From: Ceratopteris richardii
Lineage: Eukaryota; Streptophyta; Polypodiopsida; Polypodiales; Pteridaceae
Assembly: GCA_020310875.1 (NCBI GenBank)
Contig: CM035422.1
Span: 59,617,324-59,681,323, forward strand
DNA: 64,000 nt
Reading direction: 5' to 3'
The number at the start of each line of letters is the position of its first letter. Position 1 is the first letter of the stretch. Made by a program: the position numbers and the translations under genes. Positions 34,916 to 48,200 of this stretch are shown here, piece by piece. The notes under the pieces are model-generated. The model was not told the DNA's origin and did not search any database. It was given only the letters and a program-made list of their open reading frames with translations.

Positions 34916-34995
34916 CACGAAACGGCGTTTCGGCCGTTCAGAAACGCTACGACCGAAACGGCCATTTCGCGAAACGTGGAAACGCGTTTCGTGAG
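34916..34995. promoter_or_regulatory. hAT left subterminal repeat cluster
   Basis: Within about 75 bp there are five GAAACG and two CGTTTC hexamers. The right end (39829-39893) has a matching cluster. Such clusters are the transposase binding sites in known hAT elements; the role here is inferred. Confidence 0.7.
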
Positions 34996-35260
34996 GCTTT
35001 TTTTGGGGGGGGGGAAATATCGACTTCTTTTGGTTGCCGGTTTCATTTCGGATTCATGATTTCGAGCATCCTCCCGGTCTCCATACTCCGAGTATTGCGC
35101 CCAGTCTACAGTCGACTCTCAAACTTCGTTCAGCTACCCTAGTGCTCAGTGCTCACCACTAACAAGTGTGGTCTACCTCAGTGGCCACTGGCAGGTGCTC
35201 ATCTTTGCTTAAAATATTTTGCTCAGTTTATTAAGCATATGGCATGAAGCATGATGCATC

Positions 35261-36144
35261 ATTATAATTTATATGTATTATGGCTGCTGGAGCCTAATTT
35301 CTAACATGCATATCATATATGATATATGATATATGGCTAGAGCCTACTGGCATGATGCATCATCATGATTCATGACTCATGCATGAGTCATGAGGCACAT
35401 TGGACACAATGCACATGCAAATTGCAATGTATTATGTGCATGAGGCATGATGCATCATCATGACTCATGCATGCAGCATGATGCACACAATGCACATGCA
35501 ATGTGCATGATGCATCATGCATGAATCATGATGCATCATGCAAGGATACATGCAAAATGATACATTAGACTGTGACATTAAATATCCATGAGTCAATGTT
35601 TAAATTTTGATGCACACACAATGCACATCATGGATGACATTATGCACATTGCATATACACAGTTATTAAATTTTAATTACAAATTGAATTTGGATGATGC
35701 ACATGCCATTGTCCTTTGTAATTAAAATTTAATAACTGTGTATATGCAATGTGCATAATGTCATCCATGATGTGCATTGTGTGTGCATCAAAATTTAAAC
35801 ATTGACTCATGGATATTTAATGTCACAGTCTAATGTATCATTTTGCATGTATCCTTGCATGATGCATCATGATTCATGCATGATGCATCATGCACATTGC
35901 ATGTGCATTGTGTGCATCATGTTGCATGCATGAGTCATGATGATGCATCATGCCTCATGCACATAATACATTGCAATTTGCATGTGCATTGTGTCCAATG
36001 TGCCTCATGACTCATGCATGAGTCATGAATCATGATGATGCATCATGCCAACAGGCTCTAGCCATATATCATATATCATATATCATATGCATGTTAGAAA
36101 TTAGGCTCCAGCAGCCATAATACATAATACATATAAATTATAAT
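35261..36144. repeat. giant inverted repeat (foldback), about 425 bp arms
   Basis: Arm 35261-35683 is nearly perfectly reverse-complementary to 35715-36144, with a 31-base loop. Internally the arms are rich in GATGCATCATG-like short palindromes. Transcribed through, it would form a hairpin of over 400 bp. It lies upstream of the transposase ATG. Confidence 0.93.
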
Positions 36145-36420
36145 AATATATATGCATGCAAATTTGCAATGTGCATGCTGAATCATGCAGCTATAATACA
36201 TATGCATGCAAGCAATAACCAGCCAGCTGCCATATGCATGCCAGCAGCAGCAGCCAGCCATATGCATGCCAGGGCCAGCAGCCATAAATGATAATACATA
36301 TGCAATGTATTATGTGCATCATGCAGCCATATGCATGCAAGCTTACACATTATTTCAGGCTTCAGCCACTTAAGTTTTAACATGTATTTGCATATGAATG
36401 TTGAGATTTGCAGGATCATC

Positions 36421-39182
36421 ATGGTGAAGGATATAGCATGGAAGTATGTCACCATTGTATCAGAGTATTCAGGTGGAGGTGGCTCTAAGAGATGGAAATG
36501 CAATTATTGTGGAATTGTAAGAGGGGGTGCAGCCACAAGAATTAAGGATCATCTTGCAGGTGTGCCAAATAAAGACATTGGACCATGCATGCATGTTCTC
36601 TTAGATGTAAAAGCTCAGCTTGAATGTTGGAGGCATCAACGCTTGGGAGTGCCTCAAGCATCTAGCAGTGCTACATTGGGAGCAGGATCATCTTCACATG
36701 TACCATGTGAGGAGGGACCTTCAAAGAGGCAAAGAGTGAATTTAGAGACAGAAGATGGATCCACACCATACATGGGATCAAATTTGGAGTCTACATCTGG
36801 CATGGCAGCACATAGAACACCTCTCCCAGGTAGTGATTCAGCCCTTCCGCCAAAGGGATCTTTAAAAAAAATGTCTATACATGCAGGGATGCAAAAACAA
36901 GCAATATTGGAGGCAACTAGAGAAATCACAAGGCTTTTTATCCAATGTGCCATCCCTTTCCATGTCTTGCGCACCCCTAGATGGAAGGCTGCAATTAATG
37001 CAATCATCCATATTGGATGTCCATGGGATGGTCCTTCATATGATGGGATTAGAAAAAAAGAACTTGTCAATGAGAAGGAACGCATAGAGTGTCAGTTGAC
37101 TCCATTGAAAGAGACATGGCAAAAATTTGGATGCACTATTTTATGCGATGGCTGGACACATGTACGTAGACGCAATGTCTACAATATATTAGTGTCTTCA
37201 TGCAAAAGCACCATGTTCTTGAGAGCCATTGATGCTTCTTCACCTGGCACAGTGGTAACAGGTGAATTTATTTGGCAGCACATACGAGAGGCCATTATGC
37301 ATGTAGGCCAAGATAATGTGGTTCAGGTAAATTGTAAATTTGTATTATGTAATTATTCATAATGCCTTGCATTGTGTGTGTGCATTGTGTATGTATTACA
37401 TATGTATATATGTATGTATGTATGTAATATGTATGTACTATCATCTAGATTCTATGTATGTTACTATGTACTATGTAATATGTATGTACTATGTATGTAT
37501 CTAATATCTATGTATGTATGTATGTATGCAGGCAATGTGCATTGCAATTAATGGCTCTAAATGTGTTTCTAAATGTGCATTGTACTTTGTGATGCAGGTA
37601 ATTATAGATAATGGCTCTAATTGTGTTTCTATGGACCGTTTACTTGAGGCAGAGTTCCCGAAAATTGTATGGACTCCATGTGCATCACACTCATTGGACT
37701 TGCTCATGGAAGATATAGCAAAACTCGATTGGGTTTCTAGAATCTTTCAGTGCGCAAAGTCCATGGTAAAGTTCATGACGAAGAGGCCAAAAGTATGCAG
37801 CATTTTCCGTGCACATAGTGATCTCGAGCTGTTATCACCATCCACGACGCGATTTGCATATATGTATATAGTTTTGGAGCGTCTCTTATGTGTGCGGCTG
37901 GGATTGATGCGTACAGTGGTATCTAGGGAGTGGTCGGATTTACATGACATTAGGACACCAAAATTTATTTCTTTTTCACGCATGGTGATGGATGATGCAT
38001 GGTGGATAGAGGCAGATATATTCATAAAATCCATTAGACCGATTTATTAAGTTTTGCAACTCATTGATATGGAGGGCAGCACCATTGGATTACTATATGA
38101 GTTTATGGATAGAATTGGTGAATCCTTTCAGAAAAATACGGTTCTCTCTTCAGATAGGTAAATATACGTCTATTCTTTGAATTTTTTATTATTTGTATAT
38201 AACATATGTATTTAGTGCTAATTGTTTATTACTTACCCACTTTTATTGTTTTGTAAATTGTATGTTATACAGACTTGAGCAGCTTCGATCCATATGGAAT
38301 CGAAGATGGGATTGGTTTCATAGACCTATTCATGCTTTGGTGCATGTATTACACCCACTTTGGCGGAGTGAAGAACAAGAATCAAATGAGGAGCTTGTGA
38401 GAAATACATCAGACTTCTTCTCACAGTGGGCGAGTGAGGATCTGAGCATGATCAGGAAGTTAGAGGATGAGTTGATCCTCTTTCGTGAGCATTCATTATC
38501 ATTTGGTGGACCTACTGCACGCCTTCGTGAGACACAGTTAGAGCCTGTGTCTTGGTGGCAAAAATATGGTACATCTGCTTCCACATTGGTATGGACTAAA
38601 GACTTATTAATATTTATTTATGATTTCACTAATTTACAGATCATTAAATCGATTCTATTTGTTTGAACTTTACAGAGACGTCTCGCTATTCGTGTACTTT
38701 CACAGGATTGTAGCTCTAGTCCTTGTGAAAGGAATTGGAGCACATGGGCCCTCTTCCACACAAAGAAGAGGAACCGACTCAGCATGTCCCAGTTGGAGAG
38801 ATTAGTCTTCTGCCATTGTAACCTCCGACTTCTTGAGCAGATATCCACTTTTCCTCAGCCTCGTCAGGTCCATGCTGATAGCATTGACATTGATCAGATG
38901 ACAGATATTCCATCTATTCCCTCAGAGGAGTTGGATATATATACTATGTTGCATCTAGAGATGATGGCTCCTGCACATCGCACACGTGGAGCTTCTGGGA
39001 GGATGAGATCGGGGGCTACCACCAGGAGACATACTCCAGAGGTCGGGACGAGCAGAGACGTTGCAGAGCTTCATGATGATGGTTTAGTTTTTGATTCTAC
39101 TTCTAGTGGCAGTTTATCTACTAGCATAGGATCAGATTCAGATGCTTCAGATGCGGATGATATTGCTGATGTTACTAGTTAG
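36421..39182 (+). pseudogene. hAT transposase, four exons, one premature stop
   Basis: Gene model: exons 36421-37326, 37598-38157, 38273-38588 and 38676-39182, all with GT...AG introns and a reading frame that joins exactly (about 762 residues). Domains in order: BED zinc finger at residues 1-50 (WKCNYCGIVRGGAATRIKDHL); a linker; DUF659/transposase core with ILCDGWTHVRR (first Asp) and IIDNGSN plus CASHSLDLL (second Asp and CxxH region). The C-terminal hAT dimerisation domain carries SPCERNWSTW (catalytic Glu and the conserved Trp). The only lesion is TAA at 38048-38050 in exon 2, where the family usually has a Glu or similar codon. It excises and inserts the element in the nucleus. Intron 1 contains a TATG microsatellite (37390-37530). 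Confidence 0.9.
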
Positions 39183-39908
<726 letters not shown>

Positions 39909-39916
39909 ATAATGAG
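39909..39916. repeat. 8 bp target-site duplication ATAATGAG (right) of hAT
   Basis: Identical to 34900-34907; the interrupted gag frame resumes directly after it. Confidence 0.95.
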
Positions 39917-40006
39917 CATGAATGTGTAAGGAAATGTGACAACAAAATTAGTGAGGGAGATGCTCTCACAATGGATCAAGAGGTCGCAAGGAAAGATAAA
40001 TTTTGA

Positions 40007-41646
40007 AAACTGGTCAATGTTTTGTATGAGAAGATAGAAGAGAATGTAAGGGTGTAGCAAAATGTGAGCAAAAATCTCATGATCTACATGATGTGGCTAG
40101 CGAATTTGAAAAGAAGACATTGGGAACTATGTGGCTATGTCGTATGAACCCATGTTTTGAAGAAGGCTATCATTTTAAAGAAGACGAGCTTTTGTAGGGG
40201 GTTATGAGTTGGAGAGGTGAAGTGACACGGGTGTCGGGATGTCGAGTCTAAATAAAAAGATAATGAAAGATGTTGATGAGAAGTTGATGAGTGTGTCTTC
40301 TCCTCAATGATATGTTTGCTTTCGAACACTAGAGTAGGATGGATCGAATTTGTAAGGCGTAGACATCAGAGGTCTTATGAGACAAGGATTCTTTGGTTAG
40401 GGGTGGTTTTAGGGAGGTTAAGAACGGGGTGGATTTGAGGAGAAGTTAGGGCAAGGGGTGGTTTCTGATGAAGAGGGAGATGAAGCTTGAAGGGGGAGGG
40501 ATCCTATCTAATGTTTGCAAGCCAATGCCTTGTGGGGAGAGATGAACGAGGAAGCTGATAGAAATGATGAAGGAAGTAGAAAAAATGAGGTGATGATTGA
40601 GGTGGTCAAATATGAGTCGAAGAGATGAGAGTAGATGGAGAAAAAAAAAAGAGAGCGAGCATTAAAAAAGATCGAGAACGAATACAAGTGGAGGGGAGAG
40701 TTCATTTAGAGAGTGAAAAGCTTATGAATTGGAAGAGATTGAGTGAAGAACTTGAGAGAAAAACAAAAGTGGATTCATGGTAGTATGTGTTTGACTAGGT
40801 ATGCCATTGGCAAGGATAGCTTAGGTCTGACCAGGGTTGGCTTCATTAGCATTGCGAGTCTGAGGTGTGAGGATAGACAGATCGAGTTGTGTTGCAAACG
40901 TAGGAGACCAAGTGACACTTTCTTAGGTTGCAAATTGATGAGATGGTTAGTATGTGCGGGTCTTAAGGGAAAGAGTTGACCATAGAGTGTAGTGGCTAGA
41001 TTTTAGCTCGAGTAGCGACAGAGAGATGATATGCTTCATTAGGATGTCCATGGGGATTATATGTATGTATGTGATGTGTTGGGATGGTTGGGAAATAAAG
41101 CCCTTTCTTCTGTCTCCTAATTCTCGAGACTTTGGAATTGCAAAAAAAAAAGAGGAAAAAAAAAGGGAAAGAAATAATTGTGTATATACATGTGTTGTCG
41201 GTGCGCTGCAGTGGGCTAGTAGGCGGGTGGAACAACCTTGATCGGGTGATCGAGGCCACGAGCTGATGGTAATTTCACTGTAGGCCTGACCTGTATGTGG
41301 CTATGCACCTATGTGGGTCAATAGGAAGGTGAAGTAACTTTGGCCGGGTGGTCAAAGCCAGGAGCTGACGTCAGTTTCGCATAGGGCTAGTGTTGTGCAT
41401 CATGCATAAATAAATATATATTTAAAAAAAAACAGAGAAAAAAAAAGAGAAAGAAAAAGAAGATTCCTCTCTCGAGGGGGAATAGAAGAGAGGAGAGGGC
41501 ATGATGCCTGGATGGATCTTTTGTAGAGAAAAAATGATTGTCGTTGCTAAACTACAATTAATTTTCCTGCCCAAGAGGAGGCGACAGAATTGTATTAGGT
41601 ACATTCATGAAGTGTGTGAGGAGGGATGTCCTTAGAAAGGGGGGGA
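40007..41646 (+). other. internal 3' region of the gag-only element, no coding domain
   Basis: Purine-rich sequence without protease, RT or integrase motifs. The longest frame (40743-40979, 78 codons) has no known domain. A short motif recurs imperfectly (GGCGGGTGGAACAACCTTGA near 41222, GGTGAAGTAACTTTGGCC near 41330). A polypurine tract AAAGGGGGGGGA at 41635-41646 precedes the 3' LTR. Confidence 0.6.
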
Positions 41647-43132
41647 TGTTAGTTAAAAAAAAGAAAGAAAGAAAAAAAGAAAAAAGGAATGTGCACATGT
41701 GTGTGAGTGGGGGGACATGGGAGCATCAGAATGGGGGGAGTGGAGTGTCAGGGTGTCAGGGGAGTGGGTAAGTAAAGGAAAAAAAAAAGGGGGGGGAAGA
41801 TAAAAGTTTTTGCTCTCTCCTTCTCTCTCCCCCCCTTGGTTTTTTGTTCTTCGGGTGTCTTTGCAGGTACGAGATCCTTCTTGCATGTCGGCTGGAGGGG
41901 GTGGAGTCTACAGGTCTATTCGGGGATCGTTTTTTCCGTTGTGCTCTGATCAAGGGCAGCTCGGGGGGGATAGGGGAATTTGGAGCTTCCGAGTTCAAGA
42001 GGCGGGGAGTTTTTTTGTCTGCCTGGATAGGTGTTGGAGAGTAGGGGATGAAGAGGAAGATACGTTGAGGAGGGGAGGTTTTGGGGGCGATGACAGATTT
42101 GTGAAGGTCACGAGAAGAACTGGATGTGGACTCATTATTGGCAGGTAGACACATGTCATTGAAGAGAGGAAAAAAAGGGAGATACACATCTCGGAGATTA
42201 CAGGGAAAAACGACAGGAGGAGGCACTTTTGGTAGGTGTGCAGAGAAAGCGGGGAAGAGTTCCAAAACAGGGGGGCTACGCACATTTTTGCAGAAGGGCC
42301 CTGTTGATGAGGAGAACGGATTGCATTGGGAAGAAAAGAGAGAGTTGGAGGTTGTCACCAATCAGTTTTTGATTGTGGATTAGCTGTCAAGAACCATAAG
42401 CTCTTCAACTGCTATGAAAGAAGCTCTCCGATAAGATTCTCGGCATGAAGATCAGTGAGACATCTGAAGAATTGCAAAGAGAAAATCAAAGGGCAGCTTC
42501 TATGCGGTCTTCAAAGAAGGTGCACGTTTTAATTGAATAGAATATTGAACCAATTGTGACACAAAGTTTTGGGGAATTGAAGAAGACGAAGAAGGTGATA
42601 CGTTGAGGTTTCTTCTTTTTGCTGCTGAAGGACGTGAAGAAGGGGGTACTTTCCTCTTCTGGATTTCAATCCACGTCATGCTATTCCTTTAGAGCATGAG
42701 CATCATGATTTTTCTGAGAGAGAAAGATATCAACACTCGACCCAAGAGAACACGAGCTTGAAGTTTGGTATGCAAGAAATTATTTATGTGCAAAAAGATA
42801 GGAACTTTTAGGAGAAAGGACCTATTGAAGGAGAGTAGGGGTGCACAGTGCTTGGAAGAGGCTTGTATCTGGGGTGGATGCTCATTTGCAAGCACAGAGA
42901 TGAACATCACACTAAGATGGACCTTCATGTAAATTGATTGAGTACTATTGTGTATTTCATTTGATAAGCACACATGATGCCTGCGTTGTTTTTGTGCAAC
43001 TGTTATTTTCTGAGTATAATGGAAAGGGGAAGCTGATCTTACTTATGAAAGTCAAGGGCAAAGTTATGTTTACATGGCAAGGAATGTATCTTGCACTCAG
43101 GACTGAACAGGAAAGGAGAGGTTGCAGGCATG
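41647..43132 (+). repeat. 3' LTR of the gag-only element, truncated
   Basis: Matches 29138-30836 at high identity and starts TGTTAG after the polypurine tract. It is cut at GGCATG by the Ty3 LTR at 43133; in the other copy the same point reads GGCATGGCAATG. The remaining LTR sequence is absent from the window. Confidence 0.85.
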
Positions 43133-43750
43133 TGTTGAAGCTCAAGGTCAAGGACAAAGCATGGAAGCGCATCAAAGAAGTGCATACACAAGAAAGAGGA
43201 GCAAGTAGGGAGCTCCAAGAAGCACATGTCAAATTTTCAGAAGAAATCCCTATAAATATAGTGACTTTTGTCACTAAAAAACCATTGTAAATACCATTTT
43301 CCATTTTTACAACTCCATTTTGTTCAAGCCGAGGAGTCCTCGAGCTTGAGGAGTATTAGAAGTAGCATCCTACCAATTTTCATAATTTTTAGACTTCGTT
43401 TGAGCCCCCAAATAAGCCTTGGAACCTAATTTTCAACTAGGCCGGACACTAGGTCTGGACAAGGCCAAAACTACTCAAAAAACTATAAAAAGGGCTGGAG
43501 AGCTCATTTTTGGGGGGCTGGTGGTAGATTTCAGCTTTGTAAGAGAGTTCTTTGGTAATTCAAGTCCTTCCATTGTTCCACTCTTTGCTCTTACCTTGTG
43601 CGCGTGTGTGTGCATGTTTGTATGCTTTCACTCACGCACTTGTGCACTTCACTTGCTCTTGGTCTTCATACCGGTCCTCACGTCTCCGCGGATTGACATT
43701 TATGAGGTGAAGCTCCTCACGTTGGTACTTGCTATTGTGCTAGAGTGACA
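43133..43750 (+). repeat. Ty3 5' LTR
   Basis: 618 bp from TGTTGAAG to GTGACA. A TATA box (TATAAAA) lies at 43484-43490. The segment 43600-43750 is the reverse complement of the left part of the LTR at 14050. Confidence 0.85.
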
Positions 43751-43757
43751 CCAAATT

Positions 43758-43775
43758 TGGCGCCGTTGCCGGGGA
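43758..43775 (+). promoter_or_regulatory. primer-binding site, tRNA-Asp type
   Basis: TGGCGCCGTTGCCGGGGA is the exact complement of the last 18 bases of plant tRNA-Asp(GUC) including CCA, seven bases after the LTR. Confidence 0.9.
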
Positions 43776-44077
43776 GAGAGCTTGGAGGACGAGCGTGTGA
43801 CGGTAAGACGTAGAGTAGCGACGTTGGAAGGTAAAAAAATCACCATTTTCAGTTCAGTTTCTGAGTTTTCCTTCTTCTTCATCATCATCATCACCACCAT
43901 CTCTCTCTCACCTTCACATTCTCTGTTTTTTTTTCGCTTTTTTTGCCTATACATTTCCGATTTTGGCCTCTTCTTTTTCATCCTTAGCTGTGTGACAAGT
44001 TCAGAGAGGGTTCAGAGCTTAGGCGCCTTTGAAATATAGAGATTTGCATCCCTAAAACATCAAAAAACTGAGCAATA

Positions 44078-44890
44078 GTATCGCGGCGTGAGAGGAACAG
44101 CGTTTGGTATCGCGAGGGTCGTATCATGAGATTGAAGGGTGATTTTGCATCTACAGGTTGATAGGAGTGAGAAGGAGAACATAAGGTACACATATTTGTA
44201 AAAAATTTTGAATTTGGGCTTAAAAATCTCCTAGTATCGTGTCCGGTTGAGTTTTGGTATCGCGATACCAGAATTCCCGTGTATCGCGATACTTGTTGAG
44301 ATATCGTATCGTGCACACCCACTTGAGGTATCGCGATACCATCCTGGTATCGTATCGTCAAGTGTTGGTATCGCGATCGCGGTCGCCCCAGTGGTATCGT
44401 ATCGCGGTCCACATGGTATCATATCGTCTCGGTGGTGGTATCGTATCGTTGACCGTGCAGTATCGTATCGCGTGATAGTTTGGTATCGTATCGTCAACTC
44501 GATATCGTATCGTGTAATTTTTTGGTATCGTATCGTCTGTCTCATTGGTATCGTATAGTGATCAATCTGGTATCGTATCGTGTGGTGGTCAAGTATAGTA
44601 TCCTCCACTAACTTGGTATCGTATCGTCGAATGCAGAGGTATCGTATCATGTGAATTCTGGTATCGTATCGTCAGCAGACCAAGTATCGTATCGTCGAAC
44701 TATTTTGGTATCGTATCGTGGACTTGGTGGTATCATCTAGTGAGTGGTATCGTATCGCGGTCATTTTCAGTATCGTATCGTGTGGTTTGGTATCGTGATC
44801 TTGGTCCACTCAGTAGTATCGTATCGTGTAAAACACAGGTATCGTATCGTGGAAATCTGGCATCGTATCGCCTGTCCTGAGTTCCCAGAG
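44078..44890 (+). repeat. GGTATCGTATCG repeat array in the Ty3 leader
   Basis: About 24 copies of a GGTATCGTATCG(T/C) unit spaced roughly 25 bp apart with unrelated spacers. Near the 5' side are exact palindromes TGGTATCGCGATACCA (44255-44270) and GGTATCGCGATACC (44337-44350). It occupies the same place between primer site and gag as the palindrome array of the other Ty3 element. Long frames across it on both strands are by-products of the repeat. Confidence 0.9.
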
Positions 44891-45297
44891 AGATCCTGTT
44901 TCCCTGTTTTAACCCCCAGAACCCTGAACTGGCATAACTTTCTCATACGAAATCCGTTCGGGGGTGATCTTGGGTTTGTTGGAAAGCTCGTGGGGAGTAC
45001 AACAAAATCATCGACTGGTTACGGTAAAATTAATACCAGGATTATTAGATAGGGTATTTTTAAGTTGACCCTCAGGTTGGACTAGGAAGCAAGGGGTTCC
45101 ACAAGATTTTGAGCAATTCAAAGGACAATTGTGGACTTGTAGACAAGGCTTATGAACCTAAGCTCAAGTTGATACTTAGGAAGAGATAGATAAAGTACCA
45201 AATCTCTTGAAACTAAGGTCAACCACACAACCAAGTCAAGGACTCACAACTCAGTGGTTAACACTATGTGCTGAGTTCATAGACAAGTGAGTCAAAA
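44891..45297 (+). other. Ty3 leader, gag-proximal part (conserved)
   Basis: Non-coding. The block 44915-45065 is the reverse complement of about 25915-26065 with high identity, in contrast to the unrelated arrays beside each of them. Confidence 0.6.
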
Positions 45298-48200
45298 ATG
45301 TCATTTAATTGGGAGAGACTCTTGGCCTCTGAAGACATGCAAAGTTCAGTGCCTAGGAAATATTTTATGTCCATAGTGGAAGGGGAATATAGGATGTCTC
45401 TTCAATACGTATCCACTAACCTGCAAGGAATACCCATCTACCTCGATGGTCTACACAGATCAGTAGCAAGAATGATAAACACCATAGAATCTGAAATAAT
45501 TCCAAGACCAGCTGTCAAGTACGAGGATGGAGTCTACATGGACAAGATGGGCCAGATCTATGTCGTAACTAAAAACCTTGATCAGATTAATGAAAGAGGA
45601 GAGTTAGCTCGAGATCATGCAGCTACCTCACAAAACCCATTCGAGACCCAGCAAAGAACAGAAAATGTAATGTTAGGACAAATGAGCCAAGGTCCTAGAC
45701 CCGATAGACCACATGAACAATTCACCATGCCAAGAATCAACTCCCACAGCCACACTAGTCAGAGAATGGGAAACATGAATAGACCTACCTTTAGGACAGA
45801 ACCACCCCAAGGTGTCCCCATCATAATGCAATCTCCAGAGCCAGACAAAAGAGTGAGACCAATCCAATTGGCCAAATGTATGCGAAATCGTTACGACGGC
45901 ACAGGAGAGCCCTATGACCACATAGCAGAATTCAAGCAAGTGTTACGAGCGGAGCAAGTGGATGACTTTTTCATGCAATATGAATCCTTTGGGCTAACTC
46001 TCATGGGAATAGCCTTAGCTTGGTTTCAATCCTTGGACCCAAATTCCTTTGGCAATATCGAACAATTCTTCCAAGAATTTATTTGGGAATTCACTAAGCG
46101 AGGGATCAAGCACAATTCATCATCCTTACTACATAGTTTCAAACAAGCTCCCAACGAGACAGTAAAAAATGCAGCACGAAGGTTTAATCACGTGACCCGA
46201 TGCCCTATGACAGAGAGACCATCTCAGCAGAAAATGATATCCTTGTTTTTAGAGGGTCTAACCAATGGAACATTAAGAATGTTAGTATACGTAAAACGGT
46301 TGCAAACTCTGAGTGAGTGTCTTCAAGAATGTATAGATTTGGAAGACAACTTAGCTGAGGATCTCAAAATCACACAAGATCTTACCAAAATGGAGGACAC
46401 AAGGAGCAATGGGACTTCTAGTTCCAGTTATGTGGAGGAAGTGGCAGCGTTGGTGGCCAAGAAATTAGGGGTACAAGGACAATGGGACTACCAAATTTCT
46501 TCCTTGAGATTGCCAATGATAGGAAGTTGCACTCTCTGTGGTGGAGATCATCCATCTCATGTCTGCATCATAGAAGGATTAGGGTTATCACAACCTTATC
46601 CTTACGATAGACACCCAAATCAGGAGCCTAACATGTACTCTTATAGTGCGCAAAAGTACCCCAACCACAATAGCGAATACTATCCAGTGAATAGACAACC
46701 ACGACTACTTGCACCACCCCAATGTAGACCATGCGGGTACCCTCCTAGAGAACAAGACATAGAAGTTCCTAGGTATAACCCTTGTCCAGGACCACGAGGA
46801 GCAACTAGACCATATGAACATGGAGGATATGGCCAACCTCAACCTATACCAGGACAACAACCATCCCACCCACCAGCTCCGACACAAGGACAAAATGTCA
46901 CAATACAAGTTGTTTGTCTTGAGTGTGGCAAAGAACAGCTCCTGAGAGATTGTCCCGGACATCCATCTAGTGCACCAAAGGTTACACCCGTTAATGTGGT
47001 AGGCCTAGTAGGGGATTCAAGTTCCAGTAGCGATAATGTGGCTCCTATACATGCAATTACGAGGGCACAAGCCTTACAAAAAGCTAAACTAGTTGAGCAA
47101 TCAGAGCCAAGTGAATCAGGGGAGCCTAGTAAGAGAAAAACAAGAACATGGAAGGATACTAGGGAGAAAGCCAATCGTAAGTGGACCAAAAAGTTATCTG
47201 AACTAGAAGAAAGCCTGAAAGATGCAAAAACAAAAATAGAAGATATTGCCTCTCAAAGCTCCTCACATGTCAAAACTCCATCCACACCACCCCATTCCCC
47301 CCCACCTACCACTGTAAATAGACCACCACAAGCAGGATCTATTCTTGCAGATCCAATCCTAGAACACTTGGACATGATGTTCAAGGCATACCAGGCTCGA
47401 CTTCAAGAAGGGCCTACACCTGCAAACCTAGACAAGAGCTACCCTAGAGCAGATTTAGAGATTGAACGGACAAAAATGTGCATAAAAATGGTGGAACTAG
47501 CTCAAGCTATGTTCGAGGCCAATCAATCATTCAATCAGACGAATGCTATTACATCGGGTTTGCACTTCCAGGGCTTACTAGATAGATTAGAGCAGTTGGT
47601 ATATAAACCTCAAGTTTCTTTACCTCCACAGGCTCAACCAACAATTGAAAGAGAAAGCTCATCACCACAGAAAGTCTATGTTCCTGACTCCATAGATGAG
47701 AGAGAACCTCTGTCAATTCAACAACACACTCAAAAGTTCTTGCGGGAAATACAAGAAGAGAAATGGGCCAAGGAGAAGGATGTTTCCCCTCCTATTCTCG
47801 AAATTGATGATCGTCATGATCAATTCCCACAAGACATTCCATCTATTTATGGAGATCAAGTAGAGCAACAAGAAGAAGAAAGTTCAAGATTTGAATCCAA
47901 TTCTTTACAAGAGTTGCCACAGTTCACAGGCCCATGGGAATCTAAATCTCTCCAGATCAGAGCTCCCACAATATTGATAAAACACGAAGACTCGGTGGTT
48001 CCAAGAAATACTGATGTCGTGAAGAACACTAAGGTTCAGTGTCATCTCACTGTGGAAGAGCTGCTCAAAGGAAAACCTGAGCTATGGAATCATGTGAAGG
48101 ATCAGGTTCTAGAACTTGCGTCCAATATGCCAAAAGCAGACTCTAACCAGAAAGTTCCAGAGATACCTCTAGACAAAATAGGGGACATGAGCGAAGGTGA

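Noticed and set aside
44231-44650. Long open frames on both strands across the GGTATCGTATCG repeats
   Set aside because: They arise from the repeat itself, lie in the leader of a Ty3 element and have no domain.
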